Shown piece by piece: positions 16,231 through 22,715 of a stretch of 22,715 bases of DNA. A model generated the notes under the pieces. It had not been told where the DNA came from and did no database searches. It saw only the letters and a list, made by a program, of their open reading frames with translations. The stretch is from Halieaceae bacterium UBA4438. GTDB taxonomy: Bacteria > Pseudomonadota > Gammaproteobacteria > Pseudomonadales > Halieaceae. The position numbers and the translations under genes were made by a program. Within the stretch, counting starts at the first letter, position 1, and every line of letters starts with the position of its first letter. Location of the stretch: contig DGPO01000047.1 of NCBI GenBank assembly GCA_002390485.1, positions 1 through 22,715 on the forward strand, given 5' to 3'.

Positions 16231-17625
16231 ATGCTAAAACCGCATTGGTTTAAATTAAATTCCTCGGTCGTGCCAGGGCTTGTTGTTGCCCTTGTCGCAG
16301 GGGTGGTTTCGTCAGTCCTCGGTCAGACAGATGCTGCTTCAGTGACGACGGCAGTGGCTGTTTTATGTGTGTTTTGGTGGATTTTTGAACCGATACCGAT
16401 TCCGGTGACGTCGCTCATACCCATGAGCGTTTTACCGCTGTTGGGTGTGATCAGCCCGGCGGATGTCGCGGCAGCCTATGGGTCGCCACTGATCTTGCTG
16501 CTCATGGGCGGATTTTTGTTGTCAAAGGGTATGGAGTCAACGGGCGCTCATACCCGAATCGCGGTATCAGTCGTGCGTTTTGTCGGTGCCGACGAACCAC
16601 ATCGACTCATCATGGGGTTTATGCTGGCGGCGGCGCTCTTAAGTATGTGGATTTCCAATACGGCGACGGTTTTGATGCTCTTGCCGGTGGCGTTGGCTGT
16701 GGTGGCGACTTCAAATGCACCCACGGCATTAGGACCTCCGTTATTACTTGGCTTGGCCTGGGCGTGCAGCATCGGCGGTCTCGGTACGCCCATAGGAACG
16801 CCACCGACACTGATTTTCATGCAGGTTTATGAAGAAACGACTGGTACGGCAGTCAGTTTTAGCCAGTGGATGTCCTGGGGTGTGCCCATTGTGGCCATTA
16901 TGGTTCCGTTAGTGGCTGTTGGTTTGGCGCGCAAGGTGCCGCGTGATTTGGTGGTTAATTTGCCAGATATTGGCGCCTGGCGCAGCGGGGAGAAGCGAGT
17001 CTTAATTATCTTTGGACTGACTGCACTGGCGTGGATGACGCGTACAGAGCCGTTTGGTGGGTGGCGCGAATGGCTGGGCATGTCCACGGCCAACGACGCG
17101 GCTGTCGCATTTTGTGCTGTGGTTGCACTTTTTATAACGCGGGACAAAGAGGGCGAGCCGCTTATTACTTGGGAGCAAGCGAGCGCTATTCCGTGGGGTG
17201 TATTGCTCCTATTTGCGGGAGGTATAACGCTCGCGAAAGGCTTTGTTGCGTCGGGACTTAGCGGTCAAGTCGGTGAGTTGCTTGCAAGTTTGGCAATGGT
17301 ACCGACATTACTCGCGATAGCGGCGGTTGCACTACTGGTGACCACCTTGACCGAGGCGACGTCGAATACGGCGACGACGGCCTTACTCATGCCGATCCTT
17401 GCTGCGGCGTCTTTGGCGGCCAAAATTGACCCCTTGATTTTAATGGTACCTGCGGCGATGAGCGCAAGCTGTGCGTTTATGTTGCCGGTGGCGACTGCGC
17501 CCAACGCGGTCGTCTTCGGGACCGGTCAAATCGATATACGAACCATGGTTCGATGGGGTGTCTGGGTGAACTTGCTGGGTGTATTGGTGATTACGGGTGT
17601 TGTATTTTTGTTTGCCGCTGGGTAG
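16231..17625 (+). CDS. SLC13/DASS-family anion symporter
   Basis: Inner-membrane transporter of the divalent anion:sodium symporter family, whose members carry di- or tricarboxylates, sulfate or related anions. The 464-residue protein is almost entirely hydrophobic, with about 11-13 membrane segments and two related halves. The duplicated substrate- and sodium-binding hallmark Ser-Asn-Thr appears twice, as ISNTATVLMLLPVA in the first half and ATSNTATTALLMPI in the second. EPIPIPVTSLIPM near the N-terminus and GLGTPIGTPPTLI are also typical. Substrate cannot be decided from sequence. The ATG at 16231 is the only good start. It is divergent from moaA over 37 bp and convergent with the peroxiredoxin gene; neither neighbour fixes the substrate. 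Confidence 0.88.
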   Translation: MLKPHWFKLNSSVVPGLVVALVAGVVSSVLGQTDAASVTTAVAVLCVFWWIFEPIPIPVTSLIPMSVLPLLGVISPADVAAAYGSPLILLLMGGFLLSKGMESTGAHTRIAVSVVRFVGADEPHRLIMGFMLAAALLSMWISNTATVLMLLPVALAVVATSNAPTALGPPLLLGLAWACSIGGLGTPIGTPPTLIFMQVYEETTGTAVSFSQWMSWGVPIVAIMVPLVAVGLARKVPRDLVVNLPDIGAWRSGEKRVLIIFGLTALAWMTRTEPFGGWREWLGMSTANDAAVAFCAVVALFITRDKEGEPLITWEQASAIPWGVLLLFAGGITLAKGFVASGLSGQVGELLASLAMVPTLLAIAAVALLVTTLTEATSNTATTALLMPILAAASLAAKIDPLILMVPAAMSASCAFMLPVATAPNAVVFGTGQIDIRTMVRWGVWVNLLGVLVITGVVFLFAAG

Positions 17626-17642
17626 CGCGTACTCGCAGCGGC
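17614..17642. terminator. Hairpin between converging SLC13 and peroxiredoxin genes
   Basis: GCCGCTG (17614-17620) and CAGCGGC (17636-17642) form a perfect 7-bp stem with a 15-base loop. Inside it GTA/TAC can add a short second stem. The left arm overlaps the SLC13 stop region and the structure lies 15 bases beyond the peroxiredoxin stop. Neither strand has a T-tract after it, so if it ends transcription it probably does so as a roadblock or 3'-end stabiliser rather than as a standard intrinsic terminator. Confidence 0.35.
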
Positions 17643-17656
17643 AATCAAGGACCGAT

Positions 17657-18136
17657 TTACAGCAGTGCCATCATAGTCTCGGCTGAACTTGCATCAACAC
17701 CGGGGCCTTCTTCGACGTTGAGGTGAGTGATAACGCCGTTATCGACAAGCATGGCGTAGCGCTGGCTTCGCTTGCCCATACCAAAACCTGTGGCATCCAG
17801 TGTGAGACCCATGGCGTCGGTGAATTCGCCGTTACCATCTGCGACCATCACAATTTCACTGGCGTTTTGAGCGTCGCCCCAGGCGCCCATAACGAACGCA
17901 TCGTTGACCGAGAGGCAGGCAATTGAATCGACGCCCGCCGCTTTAATTTTGTCTGCGTTTGCGACGAAGCCAGGAAGGTGCGCCATTGAACAACCGGGTG
18001 TGAAGGCGCCCGGTAGGGCAAATAAAATGACACGTTTGCCACCAAATAAGGCGTCGGTTGTGAGCGGGGCGGGCCCTGACTCGCCCATGATAGAGAGCGT
18101 GCATGAAGGGACGTTGTCCCCAGTAGAAAGTGCCAT
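17657..18136 (-). CDS. Peroxiredoxin, Prx5/type II (AhpC/TSA superfamily)
   Basis: Thiol peroxidase that reduces hydrogen peroxide and organic hydroperoxides. The 159-residue protein has the Prx5-group active site PGAFTPGCSMAHLPGF with peroxidatic Cys49, where relatives usually have PGAFTPTCS. A second conserved cysteine, Cys74, lies in CLSVNDAFV, and the catalytic-pocket arginine in KRSQRYAMLVDNG. It probably takes electrons from glutaredoxin/glutathione or thioredoxin; trxA and gshA are both in the window. The frame extends to a TTG at 18148, but the ATG at 18136 is chosen because GGAG lies 7 bases upstream and the conserved protein begins there. It converges on the SLC13 gene with 31 bp between stops. 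Confidence 0.93.
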   Translation of the reverse strand: MALSTGDNVPSCTLSIMGESGPAPLTTDALFGGKRVILFALPGAFTPGCSMAHLPGFVANADKIKAAGVDSIACLSVNDAFVMGAWGDAQNASEIVMVADGNGEFTDAMGLTLDATGFGMGKRSQRYAMLVDNGVITHLNVEEGPGVDASSAETMMALL

Positions 18137-18184
18137 TGGTATCTCCAAGTGAGTAAAACAAAAAACAAATACTCGACGAAAACA

Positions 18185-18340
18185 TCACCCATGCGCAAGG
18201 GTTTGCTTGAGTTTCTCGAGTGTCGTGACATGATTTTGTCGCAGGTTGTTTTTGTTTTTTTTTAAAAAACGGCTATTTATCTGAACGGATAGCGCTGGGT
18301 CTTGCGTATACCAGTCAAGCTTATCCATGCCACAAGTCAT
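18185..18340 (-). CDS. Possible 51-residue hypothetical protein
   Basis: A short open frame in the gap between the peroxiredoxin and the RND adaptor, same strand as the peroxiredoxin and ending 48 bp before its start. AAGGTG lies 6 bases ahead of the ATG at 18340, a good ribosome binding site; a second in-frame ATG (residue 5) starts MDKLDWYTQDPAL. The product is hydrophilic and helix-prone, with a basic Lys/Asn stretch (FLKKNKNNLRQNH) and the tail TLEKLKQTLAHG. I recognise no family. In its favour are the ribosome binding site, amphipathic composition and lack of overlap with other genes once the adaptor starts at 18408. Against it are its small size and a nine-A run that could cause slippage. 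Confidence 0.42.
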   Translation of the reverse strand: MTCGMDKLDWYTQDPALSVQINSRFLKKNKNNLRQNHVTTLEKLKQTLAHG

Positions 18341-18407
18341 CCGCGCACCTTGTGTTTTGATGGCGAAAGCCCCATGTACTTGCCTATACAACATTACGGA
18401 ATTTGAA

Positions 18408-19601
18408 ATGTCTGGAACCGCAGAGGTATCAACAGTGGCAGCGCGCCTGTCACTTCGAAAAATGTTCATCGCAGGGATTGCGACGGTTACTGGACTCGTT
18501 CTAACGTGGGTTGTTTTGACCGCGAAGTCGGAGCCGCAGGCGGGCCCACCGCGCGATCGACCCGCGCCGATGGTCAGCGTCATCGAAGCGCAGCCGTCAA
18601 CACACCAGTTACTCGTTTACACGCAGGGCACTATCGATGCAAAGCGCCGCGTTGACTTGATAGCTCAGGTCACAGGGAAGGTGGTGAGTGTCAATTCCGA
18701 GTTTGCCGACGGCGGATTTTTTAAAAAGGGCGAGGTATTACTCACGATTGAGCGCGATGATTACGAGTTCTCGCTTGCCCGTGCTCAGTCGGCGCTGGCC
18801 CAGTCACAACAGCGACTTGCCGAGGAGCGCGGGCGCAGTCGGCAAGCGCGCCGAGAATGGCGTGAGTTAGGTTCTAAAGAGGCTAATGATTTATTTCTCA
18901 GAAAGCCTCAGCTAAGAGCCGCGCAATCCGCGGTGACAGCAGCTGAAGCCGATGTATCGGCCGCCGAGCTTGCACTCGATAGAACCGTTATCCGCGCGCC
19001 GTTCGACGGCCGAGTTCAACAAAAGCGGGTTGACGTTGGACAGGTCGTGGTTAACGCAACGCCATTGGCGCACATTTACGCACTTGACGAACTTGAGCTC
19101 CGCTTGCCGCTATCAGACGCACAATTGGCGCTTTTACCGCAGCAATTACTGACGTCTTCGGACGGTATGGTTGGCTCGTCTTCACGAATTTCGGTCGATA
19201 TCGGTGGGCGAGCCTGGCAGTTTTCTGCGCCAATAATGCGTTCAGAGGCAGAGCTTGATCGGCGGAGTCGCGTCGCGACGATCATTGCAGAATTCCCCGG
19301 AACGTCTGACCTCGCGTTGGGTCGGCCGGTGCTAACGCCCGGGATGTTCGCGCGTGCTGAATTGCTGGGACGCCCAGTCCCCAATGTTATTGAGCTTTCA
19401 AACGCGGCTTTGAGTCCGGATGGACATGTTCTTGTTGTAAGCGAGGAGTCGAAGCTTGAGCGCCGGGACGTCGGAATCATCAATCGTCAAGGCGCGTCGG
19501 TGTGGGTGTCGGGTATCGCCAGCGGCGAACGCGTGGTGACGCAGCTCAATAACACACTGTTTCCTGGTCTTCGTGTGGCGACTCAGCGGGCGGTAAATTG
19601 A
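18408..19601 (+). CDS. RND efflux periplasmic adaptor (membrane fusion protein)
   Basis: Links an inner-membrane RND pump to an outer-membrane channel. From the ATG at 18408 it has 397 residues: a short cytoplasmic start, one membrane anchor (about 19-39, IAGIATVTGLVLTWVVL) and a first lipoyl half-motif with VTGKVVSVNSEFADGGFFKKGEVL. An alpha-helical hairpin (SLARAQSALAQSQQRLAEE to SAVTAAEADVSAAELAL) comes next, then the second lipoyl half with TVIRAPFDGRVQQKRVDVGQVV, a beta-barrel and a membrane-proximal domain. The frame runs back to 18327, but the upstream residues (with three Cys and no pattern) do not look coding and would overlap the small ORF opposite. The signal anchor starts properly from 18408. 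It is followed by the pump after a 1-bp gap. No outer-membrane factor is visible. Confidence 0.92.
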   Translation: MSGTAEVSTVAARLSLRKMFIAGIATVTGLVLTWVVLTAKSEPQAGPPRDRPAPMVSVIEAQPSTHQLLVYTQGTIDAKRRVDLIAQVTGKVVSVNSEFADGGFFKKGEVLLTIERDDYEFSLARAQSALAQSQQRLAEERGRSRQARREWRELGSKEANDLFLRKPQLRAAQSAVTAAEADVSAAELALDRTVIRAPFDGRVQQKRVDVGQVVVNATPLAHIYALDELELRLPLSDAQLALLPQQLLTSSDGMVGSSSRISVDIGGRAWQFSAPIMRSEAELDRRSRVATIIAEFPGTSDLALGRPVLTPGMFARAELLGRPVPNVIELSNAALSPDGHVLVVSEESKLERRDVGIINRQGASVWVSGIASGERVVTQLNNTLFPGLRVATQRAVN

Positions 19602-19602
19602 C

Positions 19603-22600
19603 GTGAACGGACTGATTACCTGGTTTATCAAAAACCCGATTGCGGGCAATTTGCTAATGGTGCTGCTGATTATTGGTGGCTACACCAGTATTCCGAAATT
19701 GGATAAGCAATTTTTCCCGACTCCAGAAGTCAATCAAATTGAAATTCGCATGGAATTTAGGGGGGCGAGCCCTCGGGAAGTTGAAGAACAAATTGCCGTT
19801 CGCATCGAAGAGGCGATCCATGATCTCAATGGTATCGAGGAGCTTAGATCCACCTCGCGTGAGGGCCTAGGGATCGTGATGGTGGAGGTGGAGAGCGACT
19901 ATCCGACTCAAAAATTAACGAATGATATTAATACACGGGTCGACGCCATTCGTAGTTTCCCCTCCGATGCTGAGAGGCCCACGGTCACGGAGAGGACCTA
20001 TCGACATCAGATGGGGCGTGTCCAGATTTACGGAGACTTAAGTGAGCGCGAGATGAAGGAGTTGGGCGAGACGTTGCGTGACGAACTCGTCCGTCAGCCC
20101 TGGGTCTCTGTGGTAGAACTGCAGACAGCGCGGCCCTATGAGGTCTCCATAGAGGTCTCCGAGGAGAGTCTTAAGCGATTTCAGTTGACGCTCGATCAGG
20201 TGGCGGCCGCTGTGAGAACCGCGTCCATAAACTTACCTGCGGGTGCGGTGCAGCGTGAGAGCGGCGACTTGCTGATACAAACCCGAGGTCAGGCTTACGA
20301 CCGCGCAGATTTTGAGTCTATTGTTCTGCGCAGTGATATTTCCGGCCAAGAGTTGTTACTCAGCGACGTGGCAGTAGTGCGCGACACTTTCGAAGATGTT
20401 GATGTCGATATTGAGTTCAATGGTGCTCGCTCGCTGGGCTTGAACGTTTTTGTAACGACCTCCCCGGACGTTATTTTGACCACAAACACGGTCAAGGCCT
20501 GGGTCAAGGAACGCGAACTGTCGCTTCCAGACGGCGTGTCACTTGAGTTTTGGCAAGACCCATCAAAATCCTTCAAAGAACGTGTCCGTACGCTGGTCAG
20601 TAACGGTTTAGGGGGACTGTTTTTAGTCATTATTGTGTTAATGCTGTTTCTCCGGCCGATGCTCGCATTCTGGGTGTCGGTGGGCATTATTGTGGCTTAC
20701 ATGGGGACCCTGTTTCTCCTGCCTTATACCGGTCAGGGCCTCAACATGATCTCCCTGTTCGCCTTTTTGTTGACCCTAGGTATTGTGGTGGACGATGCAA
20801 TCATCGTTGGGGAGTCGGTGCATTCGGCGCAGTCCCGAGGTTTGAGTGGCGTACACGGCGCTCTAGTGGGGACACGTCAGGTGGTCAAGCCCGTTGTTTT
20901 CGCTGTGATCAGTACTATGGTGTTTTTCGCACCCATGTTTTTCTTGCCGGGCGAGTGGGGTCCTGCTTCAAAGGGTATTCCGGTGGTGGTGTGTCTTGCC
21001 TTGGCCTTTTCACTCATTGAAAGCCTTCTTATTTTACCGGCGCACCTGGCACACATGAAGCCAGAGCCAGAGATTGCGGATGCAGGCTGGCTCACGCGAA
21101 CACGGATGGCCTGTGCGAGTGGCTTGTCTTGGTTTGCCAATGAGCGCTACCGACCGTTTCTCGCAAAATGCCTGCGAAATCACGCGATGGTGGGAGGCTT
21201 CTTTTTAGTCTTACTCTCTTTCAGCCTGGCACTCTTTGGTGGCGGTTATCTTAAGAGTGCCTTTTTCCCGCGCGTTAATTCAGACTTTGTTGTGGGGATG
21301 GTCGAGCTGCCGCAAGGGGGTGCTTTTAGTGACTCGCAGGCGATGCGCGATCGATTGGTGGTTGCGGCCGAAGAATTAAAGACGAGTTACAACAATCAGC
21401 CGCGTTACAAAGACAAGCCAGCCATTGATAATATTTTGGGGGTTGCGGGCGGTAACAAGGTTGATTTGTTAGTTCAGACCGTTAACGATGATTTGGACAC
21501 GGAGGAAATGACCAACCGACTGCGTGCCAACTTAGGCGATCTTTCGGGAGCGAAAGATGTGCGTTTTGATTACACGATACGTGATCCAGGAAAACCCATT
21601 ACGCTCTTATTTGCGTCCGATAGCATCGCAGATTTAGAGGTCTTGTCGCAGGATGTTCGTCTTGCATTAGAGCGTTATCCCGGTGTTTTTGATGTCAGCG
21701 ATAGCTTTGATGCACCAATGGAGGAGCTGGTTTTATCACTGAAGCCTGCTGCCGAGAACTTAGGTCTGACGCTTACCGACGTGGCTCGCCAAATCCGACA
21801 AGCGTTTTATGGCGAGGAGGTTCAGCGAGTACCTCGCAATGGTGAAGATGTTCGGGTCATGGTTCGCTACCCCGAGGCCGAACGTCGTGCGATTGCAAAC
21901 ATCAACGCCATGTACATCCGGACGCGTGATGGAACCGAAGTGCCGTTTTCGACGGTTGCGACATACCGTGTTGAAACGGGTTATCAGTCGATTGAGCGAC
22001 TTGACCGATTACGGACCTTGGAGGTCAGTGCTGACGTGTCGGAGGAGGGCGCCGCGCCGCGCGCCATTGTCGAGTCAGTACTGAGCAGTGACGGCCCTCT
22101 CTGGCTTCAGCGTTATCCTGGACTGACCATTAATATGGATGGCGAGTTGCAAGAGGAGATCGAGTTTCAGCAGGCGATGGTCTATATGGGATCGCTGTCA
22201 ATGCTGGTCATTTTTGGTTTGATGGCGATCGCATTTAAGTCTTACTGGCAGCCGTTACTGGTTTTGACCGCCGTGCCGTTTGGCTTGATGGGCGCGATCT
22301 TCGGTCACTGGCTGCTGGGTTGGCAGGTGAGTATGTTCTCCATCATGGGAGTGATCGCCTGCGCGGGGGTGGTCGTTAATGACAATCTCGTTTTGATTGA
22401 TCGCGTGAATAATTTGCGTGCCGAGGGCATGGAGCTGGTCGACGCCTTACTGCAGGGCGCGACTGACCGCTTTCGCCCTATTATTCTCACCTCAGTCACC
22501 ACGTTTGTAGGGCTTGTGCCGATTATGTTGGAAACCAGTGTCCAAGCACAATTTCTCATCCCGATGGTGACGTCACTCTCTTTCGGGGTGCTGTTTGCAA

Positions 22601-22715
22601 CGGGCGTTACGCTGGTACTGGTACCTGCGCTCTATCTCCTCGGTGATGACATGGGCAAGTTGTTTATGAGCGTGACAAAACGGGAATTAAAGAGCGGGAG
22701 CTCAGACCCCGTGCC
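19603..22715 (+). CDS. RND efflux transporter, AcrB/HAE-like, 3' end outside window
   Basis: Proton-driven inner-membrane pump, open for 1037 codons to the window edge; members have about 1020-1050, so only the last residues are missing. The start is a GTG 1 bp after the adaptor stop. It begins NGLITWFIKNPIAGNLLMVLL (TM1), then FPTPEVNQIEIRMEFRGASPREVEEQI, the porter domain, and TM4 with GIVVDDAIIVGES, carrying the paired acidic residues Asp397 and Asp398. The second half repeats the pattern and TM10 reads GVVVNDNLVLIDRVN. The residue matching the proton-relay lysine of AcrB (Lys940) is Asn926, followed by Asp927, so the canonical lysine is absent. Substrate unknown: drugs, lipids or solvents are possible; a heavy-metal pump is less likely. 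Confidence 0.94.
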   Translation, partial: MNGLITWFIKNPIAGNLLMVLLIIGGYTSIPKLDKQFFPTPEVNQIEIRMEFRGASPREVEEQIAVRIEEAIHDLNGIEELRSTSREGLGIVMVEVESDYPTQKLTNDINTRVDAIRSFPSDAERPTVTERTYRHQMGRVQIYGDLSEREMKELGETLRDELVRQPWVSVVELQTARPYEVSIEVSEESLKRFQLTLDQVAAAVRTASINLPAGAVQRESGDLLIQTRGQAYDRADFESIVLRSDISGQELLLSDVAVVRDTFEDVDVDIEFNGARSLGLNVFVTTSPDVILTTNTVKAWVKERELSLPDGVSLEFWQDPSKSFKERVRTLVSNGLGGLFLVIIVLMLFLRPMLAFWVSVGIIVAYMGTLFLLPYTGQGLNMISLFAFLLTLGIVVDDAIIVGESVHSAQSRGLSGVHGALVGTRQVVKPVVFAVISTMVFFAPMFFLPGEWGPASKGIPVVVCLALAFSLIESLLILPAHLAHMKPEPEIADAGWLTRTRMACASGLSWFANERYRPFLAKCLRNHAMVGGFFLVLLSFSLALFGGGYLKSAFFPRVNSDFVVGMVELPQGGAFSDSQAMRDRLVVAAEELKTSYNNQPRYKDKPAIDNILGVAGGNKVDLLVQTVNDDLDTEEMTNRLRANLGDLSGAKDVRFDYTIRDPGKPITLLFASDSIADLEVLSQDVRLALERYPGVFDVSDSFDAPMEELVLSLKPAAENLGLTLTDVARQIRQAFYGEEVQRVPRNGEDVRVMVRYPEAERRAIANINAMYIRTRDGTEVPFSTVATYRVETGYQSIERLDRLRTLEVSADVSEEGAAPRAIVESVLSSDGPLWLQRYPGLTINMDGELQEEIEFQQAMVYMGSLSMLVIFGLMAIAFKSYWQPLLVLTAVPFGLMGAIFGHWLLGWQVSMFSIMGVIACAGVVVNDNLVLIDRVNNLRAEGMELVDALLQGATDRFRPIILTSVTTFVGLVPIMLETSVQAQFLIPMVTSLSFGVLFATGVTLVLVPALYLLGDDMGKLFMSVTKRELKSGSSDPV

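Noticed and set aside
18356..18390. TTGATG and TATACA as a promoter for the RND adaptor
   Set aside because: The spacing is 22 bases, too long for a sigma-70 promoter, and the -35 match is partial.
18327..18407. N-terminal extension of the RND adaptor from the ATG at 18327
   Set aside because: The extra 27 residues contain three cysteines and lack family resemblance; the anchor segment is properly placed from the ATG at 18408.

Overview
The window reads as ordinary chromosomal DNA from a gammaproteobacterium. The argH / hemC-hemD-hemX-hemY neighbourhood, the trxA-rho-ubiD order and the E. coli-type glutamate-cysteine ligase all resemble what I recall of Pseudomonas and related marine groups (Cellvibrionales-like, e.g. 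the OM60/NOR5 clade). The exact taxon is an inference. I see no rRNA, tRNA, CRISPR array, transposase, phage gene or integrase, and gene density is very high.

Layout: argH (minus strand, 3' end outside the window) faces away from the haem operon hemC-hemD-hemX-hemY (985-4571, plus). A minus-strand block follows, ubiD, rho and trxA in map order; transcription runs trxA to rho to ubiD, covering thiol redox, transcription termination and ubiquinone synthesis. A plus-strand run (8391-9923) carries a GIY-YIG domain protein, a TIGR02444-family protein and a lipoprotein FKBP prolyl isomerase. It converges on gshA (minus). gshA is divergent from pilU (plus), a type IV pilus retraction ATPase.

A second minus-strand block (12785-16193) is transcribed moaA, then a MoxR-type AAA+ ATPase, then a CoxE-like VWA protein. 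This joins molybdenum-cofactor synthesis to a chaperone-like AAA+/VWA pair. An SLC13-type anion/dicarboxylate symporter (plus) and a Prx5-type peroxiredoxin (minus) converge after it. A possible 51-residue protein lies upstream of the peroxiredoxin. The right end is a two-gene RND efflux unit: a periplasmic adaptor followed 1 bp later by an inner-membrane pump that is still open at the window edge.

Themes shared by the genes are redox and thiol homeostasis (trxA, gshA, peroxiredoxin), cofactor biosynthesis (haem, ubiquinone, Moco) and envelope functions (PilU, FKBP, RND, SLC13). I found no clearly undescribed system. The items most worth checking are the moaA-MoxR-VWA operon, the RND pump lacking the usual TM10 lysine, the extended Rho with a longer Q-loop region, the short HemY and the small ORF at 18185-18340. 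All family assignments come from reading motifs and from memory of homologues; no database search was possible.
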